Source: Tubulanus polymorphus (Eukaryota > Nemertea > Palaeonemertea > Tubulaniformes > Tubulanidae). From it: a stretch of 64,000 nt of DNA. The translations under genes were made by a program, and so were the position numbers. The notes under the pieces are model-generated. The model saw only the letters and a program-made list of their open reading frames with translations. It was not told the origin of the DNA and did no database searches. Numbering within the stretch: position 1 is the stretch's first letter; every line of letters begins with the position of its first letter. Location: positions 10,836,704 through 10,900,703 of the forward strand of contig NC_134036.1 of NCBI RefSeq assembly GCF_964204645.1, written 5' to 3'. Of the stretch, positions 1 through 11,700 are shown piece by piece.

Positions 1-59
1 ATATCCCCGAGTCTGAACACTTGACTTCGAATTTCGGAAATTTATCATGTAATGTTTGT

Positions 60-361
60 GTTCAAACTACTAAGGAATCATCATTGCAAATTCATCACTG
101 ACCATCACTGACCACCAATGACCAATTCAAACTTCTCGAATATGAAAACGATATACCGCGTTATGGTGTCAAACTAGAAAGGATTCGCCATTGAAAATTC
201 ATAAATTGACCATCACTGACCATCACTGACCATCACTGACCAATTGAAACTTCTTGAAAGAACAATATTACCGGTACTGCATTAGATGTGAAACAAGAAA
301 GGATTCAGTCGCCATTAAAAATTAATAAATTGACCATCACTGACCACCACTGACCAATTTG
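60..361. repeat. Minisatellite, left part (about 110-bp unit)
   Basis: Diverged tandem units contain runs of CCATCACTGA, a TTGAAACTTCT stretch, ACCGGTA and GAAAGGATT. The same units resume at 2966-3200, where ACCGGTACC recurs 110 bp apart (2992 and 3101). The LINE at 362-2965 therefore sits inside one array. Unit boundaries are approximate. Confidence 0.75.
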
Positions 362-2965
362 ATTTGAACACTTTATTTTTCAAATATAATTTACAGCATA
401 GTGTACAAAGCATAATACAAAATACAGTAAATTAGACCTGGAGGGGCCTGTAGAAACTAAGGAATAGTTTGTATAAAACAGGTCCCTCAAAAGAGAAAAG
501 AAAAAAAGAGAAATGCAATAAAGAAAATAATATGCTCACAGTCAACCCTTAACACACAAAATGCAATCAAAGTAAACTATGATAACAGCTTGATTAAGAT
601 ATAATCATTTAATAAGCCAGTTATTTTCTGAAATATTCCAAAAACAATAATTTTAGTTCGAATAACTGTATGATAAAATCAAGCACAAAGTTGCTTTCTA
701 TAATTTCTTAGGAACAGTTTAGAATTTTCCATGTTTTTTAGATTTTCACTGATGTTATTCCAAAGTAAAGGGCCGGATACTTTTACTGAAAATTTTCTTC
801 TTAGACTATTGAAAGAAAGTGTTTGTAAATCTTGACGTCGCCGAGTATTGTGACTGTGGATTTGAAAATTTTGGTTCCAATAATTTTCGAATGATTTCGG
901 TAATTCGGAGTGGACAGATCTGTAGATAAAAGTACCTAGCTGAAGTTTATTAATATCTTTGAGCTTGAGGATATTAAAAGCTTTGAATAAAGGGTCAGTG
1001 TGCGCCAAATAATAGGAATTAGAAATTAGCCTGATAGCTCTTTTTTGCAATACAATTAATGGCTGAAGTTTATTTTCAAAATTTCGTCCCCAAACTAAGT
1101 TACAATACTGGAGGTAAGGATCAATAAGCGACAAATAAAGGGTACGAAGAGAACTCACTGGCAGCTTATGTCTTACTCTATTTATTGTACCAATGCTTCG
1201 AGAAACTTTTTTTTCAACTGAATTTATTTGATCGTCCCAGGTTAAATTTCTGTCTATAAAAACTCCAAGAAAATTTGTGACATTGACTTGTTTGATCTCT
1301 ATATTGTTAATTGATATTCTCAAGTTATGTTTCAATAGTTTACCGAACACCATAAATGACGTCTTCTTTACATTTATTGACAGCTTGTTTGTTTGAAACC
1401 AGGTATACAATTTTGATAATTCAATGTTTACTGTACGTACTAATCTGTCTAAATTAATGTCACTATAAAAGGCATTTGTGTCATCGGCAAACAATATAAG
1501 TTTTAACACAATAGAAAATTTAATACAGTCGTTTACATATAATAAAAAAAGCAAGGGACCTAAAATTGAGCCTTGGGGTACTCCAGTTTTAACGGTACAT
1601 AACGAGGATTTATAATTTTGAATTTGAACAAATTGTTTTCTATCCTTCAAATAGTCTTCAAACCAGTTGTTAGAGATGCCTCTTATTCCATAAAAACATA
1701 ATTTTCTTAATAAGATTTCGTGATCAACGGTGTCAAAGGCTTTTGATAAATCTAAGAATACCCCAATAGTTGATTTGTTTTCTTCTAAATTTTGTCAAAT
1801 TTCATCAGTTATCAATGTTAAGGCCATGGCAGTTGAATGGTTCTTTCGAAAGCCGAACTGGTTTGGTTGAATGATATGAAACTTGTTACAATATTCGGTT
1901 AATCGATTATACACTATCTTTTCGAGAATTTTAGAAAAGCAAGGCAGTACGGATATCGGTCTGTAATTATCAAAAGAGTCATTATTGCCAGCTTTATAGA
2001 GTGGACGTATTCGCGCTACCTTCAGTTCAGCCGGCACTATACCGGAATTTAAGCTACAGTTAAATATATGAGTTAGCGGGTATTTTACAGAATCAATTAT
2101 TTTCTTAACTACTTTTACAGAGAAACCATCAGCACCAGCGCCTTTGCTGGGTGAGAAATCATTTACAATCTGACTGATTTCATCAGGGTGGGTCGGGAAA
2201 AAGAAAAAGTTTTCATTTACTGGATCTGTCAGATATTCACTGAAGTGGACACCTGTATCTGGTATTTGATTGGCTAGGTTGCTACCAATATTTACAAAGA
2301 AAGAATTAAATTCATTAGCGATATTTTCATAGCCGTTTACAACGATACCGTTCCTTTTGAAAGAGCAAGGTAATCTACACCGATCATTAGAAGATTTTCC
2401 AATTAGACTGTTTAAGATAATCCATGATTTTTTCATGTCGGATTTGGCTGCAAGTAATTTAGTCTCATAATACTTTTTCTCGGCATATTTGAGTGTACGA
2501 GACAAGGTACGTTTGTAATTCAAATAATTTTTCAAATGTGATCTATTACGCAAAGATTTTCTGTACAAGCGATTTTTGTGTTTAATACATTTCAATAATC
2601 CAGATGATAACCACGGTTTATGTAATTTATTTTCGTTTATTTTACGGGGAGTTGAAAAAGGAAAACATTCATTATATAATTCCATGAATTTAGTGTTAAA
2701 TGCGCTGTATGAGAGTTGCGGGTCTGCATTACTATAGATATCCGACCAATCAGTGGCCAGAAGAGCTCTATTGAATTTTGAAATGTTACGTTCACAATAG
2801 TTTCTGTTCGAAGTCACCTCTTGGTCAATTTTGGGCTCAACGTGATTACAGACAGTAAAAATAGGAAAATGATCCGAAATATCGGTACAAATAATACCTG
2901 TACTAAACACATGGCGAATATCGTTACAAAAAATATTATCTATAAGCGTCGAGGATGTGGGAGTG
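362..2965 (-). mobile_element. 5'-truncated non-LTR retrotransposon (LINE)
   Basis: The element runs right to left. Its 3' end, on plus at about 362-385, reads on the minus strand as an AATAAA signal followed by a short TCAAAT-type repeat tail, as in many Jockey/CR1-like LINEs. Its 5' side stops abruptly near 2965, where minisatellite sequence resumes. Only the last part of the endonuclease domain is left, so it is 5'-truncated, the usual outcome of target-primed reverse transcription. The clade (Jockey, CR1 or related) is not determined. Confidence 0.85.
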
Positions 2966-2970
2966 ATTGA
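679..2970 (-). pseudogene. LINE endonuclease (C-terminal end) and reverse transcriptase with one stop
   Basis: One frame stays open from about 2970 down to 679 except for a single in-frame TGA at 1795-1797. The frame technically opens at 3033, but the first 20 or so codons there are minisatellite. Near the start a serine/threonine-rich IDNIF and SDHFP stretch is the end of an APE-type endonuclease. Then come reverse transcriptase blocks: YRPISVLP, FLDLSKAFDTVDH, GVPQGSILGPLLF and the catalytic FADD (about 1480-1500, FADD for the usual YADD). A C-terminal region rich in LWN/LF-type residues follows. The protein would prime DNA synthesis on nicked target DNA. With one stop in about 760 codons this is a fairly young copy. 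It cannot move by itself because of the 5' truncation. Confidence 0.9.
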
Positions 2971-3200
2971 AACTTCTTGAAAGAACGATATACCGGTACC
3001 GCATTTGGTGTGAAACGAGAAAGGATTCGCCATTGAAAATTCATAAATTGACCATCACTGACGACCACCAACCAATTGAAATTTCTTGAATGAACGATAT
3101 ACCGGTACCGCATTTGGTGTGAAACTAGAAAGGATTCGCCATTAAAATTCATAAATTGACCATCACTGACCACCACTGCCCAAGTGAAACTTCTCAAACA
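2966..3200. repeat. Minisatellite, right part (about 110-bp unit)
   Basis: Two units resemble those at 60-361, each with AACGATATACCGGTACCGCA, GTGTGAAAC and TGACCATCACTGA. They resume directly at the 5' edge of the LINE. Confidence 0.75.
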
Positions 3201-5449
3201 TCGTGGTCGAATTCGAAAGTGCTTGTCGTCGTATTACTATTTCTAGAAACCAGCAGTATGTTTTGCTACTGTTTTTGAATGGCGTTGACATGATGGAAAT
3301 TTATTACCCATAAATGGGTTACACATCTGGATCACAAATGGGTTACACATCTGGATCACAGCACCTCACTTGCCGCAATGCGTTATTTTCACTGCATAGT
3401 AATGCTAATACATAAACTTTTTGACTACTTGACTCGAATCATCGGAACAGTACTGCGTTTGAAAACTCAACGAATAGAAAATGTTTGCGGGAAGCGCCTA
3501 CAAATAAGTTATAATAAGATTAATTAATCGATGCATGAAAAACAATTAAATCACAAGGTGACTAACACCTCTCTTTCAACCAATCTGCGCGATACCAATT
3601 AATTAAATCATTAAACGCATTGGGTTCCTAATATTTGAAATCATGCGATACAATAGTTGTTCTTTAGACTTGGCCACTTTCATTTCAGAAAACCGTGTAT
3701 TAGACCAGTGGTCACCGAGGCATTAACCATTCCTTCATGTTTTGAAAATTCGATGGTAACGCGGATTCTTCGCCTCTAAAAAACTGTTTCGTTAATAGTT
3801 TTCTTTATATGAAAAGAGTTCATAGGAATTGAAATTTGGAGTGATATCAGTCACAGCTGTAACCCTTTTTCATTGTCAGTTTTTTTGGAATTCAAGTAGA
3901 TTAGTGAAAATATCAATGATGAAGTTCACTTATTATATCAAGTACCGTTTTTACTGTCGCATGCGAGTCGAAACAAAAAGATCTATCCAACTGCATATCT
4001 TCGGGTATGAACTGTGATATCCTTCAGTATGTTATGAATATCTTTAAAAATTTGTGTTCTAGTATAATACCCGAAGGTTTAACTATCGGACACATAAAAG
4101 ATTCGCCATAATCAAAGTTTTTAAGAAAATCTTTCTTCGAGAAAGAAAGATCTTTAAAAGAACTATTGGCGTCAAACTAATCCATAATGGACTGTTGTGA
4201 ATTTATTGAATAATCCACCTGAGAAATTTAAAGATTTCGAAGCGAAATTTATTCATATGAATCAAAAATGCATGAAATAACTTGACGTTATTTGCGGGTC
4301 TCATGAAACACTTTCGTGCGCTCTTTTTAAATCTAAAATAGCATAAATACATGCGTGTTTCGTTATAAACAAGGTTAAATTCCAAACGCACATGAAATAT
4401 GGAGCCTGTATCACACGATATACACATCTTGAATTTTCTCTAACTACGTAGGCCCTTTCCAAATGGGAATTGTTCAGTTTTTTAACGGCCGACATTCAGA
4501 GGCACCTAAAAAACCGGTTGTATAGCACTTGAGATTTTCAGTGTAGGGCACATCTCACATCGACTCGGCTCGCGGTCGGTGGTTTAATGGGAACACATCT
4601 GGTTGTTACTAGTTTAACAGTTGACGAATTCAGAAAACTTTTTTCAAATGTCTTTGATAACTTTTGAAACATAGTATTCTTCTTAATTACATTTCGCTGA
4701 TTCCATAGATATTTTTTCATGAAAATTGCTCCAGTTATAACGGATTTAAACATACATGTAAAATGATTATTTTCAAAATATTCAATTTTCTCCGATTTTG
4801 AAGAAATTCTGACACAATATCATCTCCACTCGACACATGATTTTACTTCGGCGCCTTTGAAGGGAGTGTCACTTGTTGATTATATATTTTTACTCAAACA
4901 AGAAGATATGCCTGATTCCTTTTTAGAATTTAGATTTCGACGGATATCATCAAATCACTAGAAAGGGACAGCAGCTTTCGGTCATCCGCAAAAAATACCT
5001 AAAATGCCCACCTAGGGTTATGGAAAAACATGTCACGAGCAAGAAACGTTTGGGATCGTCCGCCAATGGTATCGCCAAAGAAATAATAAGGAGCCAGTCC
5101 GTGGTGGCTATTGAAAGCGACGACCGCATGTGAATGCATTGATTGAATGACATCTCAAAAGTCAGATTATATAAAATTGAACATGATATATGGATAGGTT
5201 ATTCCATATATACTGGTAAAAATGATGCCCAATATGTGATATAAATGTTCAATTAAAAAGTAGAAACCATAATTCAGTCTGGTATTGTTATAACATCAAA
5301 CACTCAAATTTAATCCTTTGTTAGATTGGTAGCCAGTGTAGATGAGCACGAATAGTGGTCCCTAATTTTAATGTGGACTGTTCAACAAGTTGGAGTTTGT
5401 GTAGAGATGAATGAGTTTAAAATGGAGTGGAATTTAGATAATACTGTTT
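3201..5449. other. Non-coding stretch, no gene recognised
   Basis: Only short open frames occur here and none has a recognisable domain. A 24-bp unit (AAATGGGTTACACATCTGGA plus TCAC) is tandemly duplicated at 3312-3335 and 3336-3359. The rest is AT-rich unique-looking sequence. Confidence 0.6.
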
Positions 5450-6440
5450 GAATGTCTATTTAACTCAATCTTTTTATTGATCATAAAAAATTGTGGTAAA
5501 ATATTTGACTCTAGGGTTGGTTTTAGATTGTATCTCTCCACGCCAGAGGTAATCACGGATATTGGACTACACAAAATTCCTTGTGCACAGCTCAACTTTT
5601 TAAATCCCTGGAAAAGCTCGCCACGGATATATCTCAGTAATGATTAATTTTCCCACAAATTCTCGCCTTCGAAAAACCTAAACAACCAATGTACGCTTGC
5701 TCTAAGTTTGCCAATGCACTATTGTTACCTTTTCTAGCTATTTGCACTGGCTGTTTGTCGCAAATAGATTGCATCCTCTATTACAGGAGTAAAGGATACA
5801 GCTCTGGGACCCATTTCTCAAAAGATTGTTTAAATTAACCATCATCCAATATGATACGTGACTAAATACATTGAAAAAGATCAACTATGTACACATTCCA
5901 AATTTCAAACCATGTTTTATCATTAGAAAATTACGACACAACGTTCGATCTCTCACTAGAGATAATCTTTTTGAATTTGTACACTGAGTTTTCGTATCGT
6001 ATTATCGTATTTTCAATTCGCTGCTTTTGAGTCAACAAGTACAAAGTTATTTTAGCAATGAAAATTTAATTGTCATTATAAATGTTAACTATCCACTGGT
6101 AAACTTACTAACTTTTGGCAACTGACCTTAGATCGTGGAATGGCCTCGGGTGGCCTGCTGATCCATTCTTTATTTATACTACTAAAGAAATATACAGTAT
6201 AAGACGTAAAAAGTATATGAACATATTATTTATCTTTAAATCGCGATAATTCGTGTACGTATGATTGAAAAACGATATTCTATCGAATCTCATGGTACTT
6301 ATGATTATTGTGTATAGAATCAATAATTAGCAACCCTCCACGGATACGAAGCAGCCTAAGTTTACATCCTACCAAAATTATCCTCGAAACTCTCAGCATT
6401 ATTTCAAGAGTCGGTCTTAGAAAATATATGAAGGACGTGT
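5450..6440 (-). repeat. 1-kb dispersed repeat, copy 1
   Basis: Read on the minus strand, this segment aligns by eye over nearly its whole length with 29480-30480 on plus. Shared blocks include GGATCAGCAGGCCACC, GTTTACCAGTGGAT, AGAGATCGAACG, AATAGCTAGAAAAGGTAACA, ATTGGTTG followed by TTAGGTTTTTCGAAGG, and GATTACCTCTGGCGTG near one end. Identity is roughly 70-80% with small gaps. Neither copy has a shared open frame, so this is a non-coding transposable element or an old segmental duplication. Confidence 0.8.
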
Positions 6441-7850
6441 TCACAGGTTAAAGAGGCCAAAAATCTTCCCCAAAATTTCAAAGTTTTACGAGCAAAGATA
6501 ATATACTTCATGCTTTTGGTGCAGAAAAAAATACATGTCCACAAAATGCAAATTGTGTTTTCAAAGTAAACGATTGAGTGTGGAATTGTTTCGAATTCAA
6601 GGTTTTCCCATTAACACTCCTATTTTTATATTAACACTGGTATTTTTCGATAAGTCAAATTATTGTTGTGATGGCCAGTTGAATACTTCATCATTATATT
6701 GAAAGATATGTTATACTTAATGCATCTTTTCTTATGCCTTACAGCTTTCTCTATTGGTTAGCGTTGTGATCACTCAAAATTAACAATAAGTTTGAATTCT
6801 CACTGATCTACTACATCTCTATAACAAAATATATTTCATATCAGCCAATTAGCTTTGATCTGTGGTCAGTGGACAGCAGCTACGAAACATTTAAAACTAC
6901 TACATTATCATTCCATCTATTCATGTATATATAATATGATATGATATCTTCTTTGTTCAGTTTAAAAGTCTTGATCGTAAAAGTTTGACAAGTCTCGCAT
7001 GTTGGTACCGATACGCACGTTCACGCGAGTGATATGTGCACGTTACAGGCTCAAATGCGCAAGTTACAATTACAAATGGAAACGTTGTTCGTTCAAAACC
7101 CTACGTAAAAATCTTATGCATTTTAGCGGAATTTCAAAGTTAGCTCGCTACCTACAACAAAAATCGGACAAGACTTTTTCAAGCGACAAATTTAAATGTA
7201 AGAGCCAGTAGTACTAACGAAGGATTAACTAAACATATAAATTACTTATTGGGGTTCTGGTTAGCACTGGTAACTGGTCTGTACTGGTCAAGCATTGGTC
7301 AGTTAAAACTTTTTTAGATTAATGCCCACATCATATCTAGTTATTTGACACCAAACAACTTAATTGTTTGCAAAAAAATAATTTACTATATGGTCAGTAC
7401 TGGTCATGCATTGGTCAGTTAAAAGACCATGGTCCACGCCACATTTGATACCAAACATGATTGGATTGTGTCGTTTCGAAAATTTATCTGTTGGGCAATT
7501 TGTGGTCAGCCCTGGTTCGTTAGGTTCTTATTTTGCGGGCATTTTATCTCGAACCACCGAAAGACCGAATCACTAATTAATTCACCAGATCGTTAATTGC
7601 TGTAAATGAAGATTAGTGTTTAACTAATAGTCCTTGTCTGAACAAAATATCTCTGGTATGGGTCCTATCAAAAATTCATAAAGACTAGTCTTTATGAATT
7701 TTTGGTCCTATGGAATCATGTCCTTAACTGTACACCGTACTGTATCCTTGTACTGTATCTTTCTATGTTCACTACTACCGTAATTGACTATGATGTTTTC
7801 AAGTGGTCTTAAGTACCGCTAATAGCCGAAAGTCGATGATTTACGTAAAA
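6441..7850. other. Non-coding stretch with GGTCAGT repeats and a perfect palindrome
   Basis: No gene is recognised. Between 7266 and 7440, near-repeats of CTGGTCA, GCATTGGTCAGTTAAAA occur twice. A related stretch lies on the minus strand at about 41795-41850, so this is probably a dispersed element. The palindrome at 7669-7704 is listed separately. Confidence 0.5.
7669..7704. repeat. 36-bp perfect palindrome
   Basis: The half-site CAAAAATTCATAAAGACT is followed at once by its exact reverse complement. There is no spacer and no mismatch. Confidence 0.95.
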
Positions 7851-7949
7851 TTTACATACAGCGCCACCCGTTGATAGTAAAACTAACCCGAGCAATACGG
7901 GTGTTAAATAGATACGCTAGCAAACCGGCATTCTCATAATGAATAATTT

Positions 7950-8065
7950 GGTTTTGTCGCCGCGACAATTCAATATTTTGGTTTTGTCGCCCACAACAAT
8001 TCATTTTTTTTTTTGGTTTTGACGCACGCGACAATTCAATATTTTGTCGCATGTTTTGTCGCATG
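7950..8065. repeat. TTTTGTCGC-type short repeats
   Basis: At least five copies of TTTTGTCGC or TTTTGACGC are interspersed with CGACAATTCA. They form a compact low-complexity block ahead of the hairpin element at 8339-8511. Confidence 0.6.
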
Positions 8066-8338
8066 CCGCAAATCAATCGTACAAAGTGTGACCAGTGATG
8101 CGAATGACCTATTTAGTTCATCCACCATGTACCGAACACTATTATTATGCCCCAGCATTTCGGGTCATTCTACTTGAACACCAACATTCAATATGTCCAC
8201 CAGATTCTGGTGATGATAAAGTCATTTTAATTTTTCTGCCAACTTTTTCATTTCTTCTTTCATATTCATCTAACATTAAACATCATCACGTATGTACGGA
8301 AGCAATAAGGGGCCTCGAGATGTCGCGTTCCAACTCGA

Positions 8339-8511
8339 CAAGTCGTCATATTTATGTCGAGATATATCGCGGTATGTCGACATAAACTTGACGCGATATA
8401 TCGCGGCAAGTCGACATGAATATGTCGATATGTCGTGACGTTTTGACGACATATTTCGTTTTCTCGACCGCTTTCTTCGTGACAAGTCGACATATTCATG
8501 ACGACTTGAAA
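8339..8511. mobile_element. Hairpin element rich in TCGACAT palindromes (MITE-like)
   Basis: CAAGTCGTCATATTTATGTC at about 8339 is the imperfect reverse complement of the stretch ending near 8511 (about 3 mismatches in 22). Between them are nested palindromes: TATGTCGACATA, CGCGATATATCGCG and many GTCGACAT or ATGTCG half-sites. The folded unit resembles a small non-autonomous DNA element. No target duplication was identified. Confidence 0.5.
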
Positions 8512-8789
8512 CTCAATTGTCATATTACTGGTGCAGCAATTGTCATATTACTTACTCAGCAAGCACTATGGTGCACAGGCGAAGGCTCATTGTGCCATTT
8601 CAGTACATAGATATGTTACAAAATTGGTCTATATGGCCCTTTTAAGAAAATTTACCCCTCCCCTTCCGAAATATAAAAAAAAAATTACAGGGCGTCCACG
8701 TTGCACCTGAATGTTTACAAGCAGGCCTTACGTTTTTATTGACACGTTTTGTTCTCACGTTTTATCTCATGTAATTATCATTTCAGGAG

Positions 8790-9362
8790 ATGGATATAGA
8801 TGTCTTAGTCCGTCATTATTTTGAAAGAATGTACACCGTGACAGAAATTCGAGCCTCTTTGGTAACCAATCACGGTATACTCATTAGTGAACGGACAATA
8901 AAACGCATTAAGAGGAGACTAGGATTGAGGATTCGGCGGGCAGAAGATCATATTCAGTTAATCAGACTTATTTTGGAACTATATCAATCTGGTTATGGAA
9001 ATTACGGTTACATGAGCATTTGGAGGCTCCTCAATGTGGTGCATGGTGTCCGAGTCTCCCAAGATACCGTCCGACAATTCCTTGAAGCAATTGATCCCGA
9101 AGGTGTTTCTCTCCGTCGACACCGTCGCTTCCGGAGGAGACAATATATCAATCAAGGTCCAAATTTTCTCATTCACATCGATGGCTACGATAAGCTAAAA
9201 CCTTTCGGTATTGCCATCCACGCTGCAATAGATGGTTATTCTCGAAAGCTTCTTTGGCTCAAATGTGGACCGCCTAACAATAACCCCAGATACATAGCGC
9301 AATTTTACCTGGATTTCTTGAAAGAAATAGGGCGAGTACCGAGACAGCTAAGATGTGAGTAA
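8790..9362 (+). pseudogene. Integrase-core (rve-like) transposase gene, 3' truncated
   Basis: The 190-residue frame starts with a helix-turn-helix-like region (residues about 16-50, VTEIRASLV ... ERTIKRIKRRLGL). A second DNA-binding-like stretch with RVSQDTVRQFL follows. Then comes an integrase-type catalytic core: FLIHIDGYDKLKPFGIAIHA carries the first catalytic Asp, and AAIDGYSRKLLWL and NNNPRYIAQFYLD follow. I recall this pattern from a metazoan family of predicted integrase-core proteins of the DDE superfamily. The frame ends at RCE, just where the second catalytic Asp block is expected, because the element at 9357-9568 begins there. AT|GTGAGT at the end could instead be a splice donor, so an intron with exons further right cannot be excluded, though none was seen. 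Codon use is much less AT-rich than the provirus that follows, which argues against it being the Polinton integrase. Confidence 0.7.
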
Positions 9363-9568
9363 TAGGGGTTTAGTTGGTTCAGGCCAAAGGTCGAAAGGTC
9401 GAGCTCATAAAAAATGAAAAATAAATTCTCACACGCTCGAATTTATTTTTCATTTTTATGAGTTTCACTCCTAATTCAAGTAGAAATTGTTGTTATTTTC
9501 ATATTTTTCATTTTTTACTCACTCGCCCTTTCGACCTTTAGCCTGAACCAACTAAACCCCTATTACTC
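9357..9568. mobile_element. MITE-like element with about 45-bp terminal inverted repeats
   Basis: GAGTAATAGGGGTTTAGTTG followed by GTTCAGGCCAAAGGTCGAAA at the left is the reverse complement of the right end, which finishes at CCCCTATTACTC. Only one or two mismatches occur over the arms. The interior also folds (AAAAATGAAAAATAAATTC against its complement at about 9413-9460). It is 212 bp long with no coding capacity. It lies exactly between the broken integrase gene and the AT-rich provirus. A clear target duplication was not found. Confidence 0.8.
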
Positions 9569-9582
9569 TTAAAATATTCATA

Positions 9583-9642
9583 TACATGAATAAAATATAT
9601 ATGAATAACATATAAATGAATAAAATATAAATGAATAAAATG
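9583..9642. repeat. ATATAAATGAATAAA short tandem repeat
   Basis: About four imperfect 15-17-bp units of ATATAAATGAATAAAA lie just upstream of the first provirus gene. They contain several TAAATG words like those at virus gene starts. Confidence 0.7.
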
Positions 9643-9677
9643 TGTCCAATCAATTTTAAAAAAAAGTTTAGTATTAA

Positions 9678-10736
9678 ATGGAAGCAAATAAGTACTACTG
9701 TCCAATATGTAATATCAATATAGATAAATCCCAAAAATCAAGACACAATAAAACTAAAACGAATTTAGAGAATAAATTGAAACTAGAATATAAAGATGAT
9801 ATATTAGAAACTAAATTAGATGAATTAAAGAATGAAAAAGAAACATATAAATGTGATACGTGTAATCAATCATTCAGTGATAAAAGATATTATAATGAAC
9901 ATTTAAAATCTAAAAGTCATATTAGAAATATGAATAATGATATTTTAGGTGAGGATTATTTTGATAATGACAATGATAAGAAACAGAAGTCAATTAAAAG
10001 CATAAAAAATAAATTAAACAATAAAAGACCATACATGGAAGATGTAAGAAAATATGTTAATTCATTAGATAATAAAAAAGTTTAGAGATAACCGAAGCAT
10101 TTAAAAGTGATATTGGCCCAGCAGCTATCGAGTTTAAATTTCATAAAGGAAAAACATTAGAAGAAAATAAAAAACATTTACAAAAGAAATAATAAAAATA
10201 ATAACTGATGTTGAATATCCTAAAATAAGTATATCTTCTAAAGTTAAATTCATAAAATCTGAAGATAAACCAATATACAATATAAATTCTCATTCACAAC
10301 ATATTATATCTAAACAACATATAGATGAAATTAGATAAATGTTATAATGAAGTAAAAACTAAAATAGAAGAGAAATATTTTGAAGGATCTGGTTTAATAT
10401 TTGATGAAATAAGATTTATGACTTTACATGTGTATAACACAAAATATAATAAGTTAACTAAATCGAAACCAATAGATGAAAATAATGTATCATATTATAA
10501 AGAACCAGATATTGAAGCATCGAGTTATATTAAATTACCATTTAAAACTAATGCTGTTATAAATGTACAAAATGAAGATGATAAATGTTTTCTATGGGCT
10601 ATAATTAGTTGTTTAAACCCAGTTGAAGATTATAATAAACATAGTTTTAGATTTACTCATTATAAACCATTTGAAAACAATTATAAGAAAGATAAGTATC
10701 CTGTTATAATTAAAAACATCCCAAAAATAGAAAGAG
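9678..10736 (+). pseudogene. polB: Protein-primed DNA polymerase B, N-terminal part
   Basis: Four overlapping frame segments appear to be one broken reading frame. Starting at TAAATG they encode two zinc-finger-like motifs (CPIC...H at residues about 9-25, and CDTC...H-x5-H later in the first segment). Next come IGPAAIEFKFHKGK (about 10117-10152) in another frame and EEKYFEGSGLIFDEI in a third. Then follows the N-terminal hallmark DKCFLWAIISCL (about 10580-10615), which I recall in Polinton-type and related virus polymerases. At least three frameshifts lie between 10080 and 10335. The same order of motifs occurs in the second copy at 63360-64000, which supports reading these as one gene. The gene is cut by an insertion at about 10737 and resumes near 12974. 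Confidence 0.75.
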
Positions 10737-11514
10737 ACAAGAGCCCCAAGGGGCACAATGGCCAGCCTGTCAGATTTGCTTTTTATAAATGATGTAATCT
10801 GTGGGTTATATTTATCAATATACACTCCCTGCTCAATATCATTTACATAGTAAAATCGTGTGTTAACACAGACAGCAGGAACGAATGTAATATAGAAATA
10901 CTAAGTTATTGTATTGTTCAACGCCCCCTGGTGGCCATAAAAAAAACCAATGAGCTTGAAACTCACCTCGATCATAGAACATGTCATGAGCTACAACTTT
11001 CCAATTGATTATAGTAGCAAAATATGCTTAAGTATCAATTATGATGTGGAAAAACTTTTTTTCCACCTACGAATGAGTACTGATGACCCAAAGATGGCTG
11101 CCAAGTGCGTCATAATTGCCTGGTCAAAAATACCCTCTCGGATATAAAAGATCCCTTTCCAAAGAATACCCATTACAAATTGCAATGAAACATGGTGCAC
11201 CATTAGAAAGCTACAGTACTCAGAATTCAGGCCAAAATTGACATTTTTGGGAACAAAAAAGATCACAGTACGGCCATCTCGAGTCCGATCGACTCAATTT
11301 TTCTCATGCCGATGGGCCCTCGGGGGATACAAATATATACGAATGATCAAGGTTATTGATAAAAGTGTCTTCAAAATTTCCCTCGAAAACTTCAAAAATG
11401 TGTAAAAAGTGCTGATTTTGGCGAACAACAATGGCTGCCAGTCGGCCATCTTGAATCTGACAGGGCCAGTTTTTGGCCTGAAGATGTGTCTAGGGTAGAT
11501 ACACGTATAAAACA

Positions 11515-11700
11515 AATATCAAGACATTACCTTGAAGCGTCTTCAAAACTTTGGAACTCTCACGAACTATCTAGATGGTTATCTCTCGACCTCAATAGCT
11601 TCAAGACCCATCTCAAAACAACTTTGTTCCATGCAACATACCATTAACTCTCGGAAAGCGAATTGTATTTAACATTTTTTGGCAGAATAAAATTTGATTG
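11515..11700 (+). mobile_element. LINE 3'-end fragment
   Basis: One frame (about 11550-11646) ends with LNSFKTHLKTTLFHATYH and a TAA, preceded by KLWN. This is the usual C-terminus of LINE reverse transcriptase proteins (LWN...SLxxFKxxLKTxLF). About 50 bp later, AATAAAATTTGATTGAATTT looks like a polyadenylation signal with a short repeat tail. Upstream coding is missing, so this is a strongly 5'-truncated copy unrelated to the one at 362-2965. Confidence 0.65.

Noticed and set aside
8790-9362. Integrase frame as the integrase of the adjacent Polinton-like provirus
   Set aside because: Its composition and codon use are unlike the provirus, a MITE separates the two, and the protein pattern fits a different integrase-core family.
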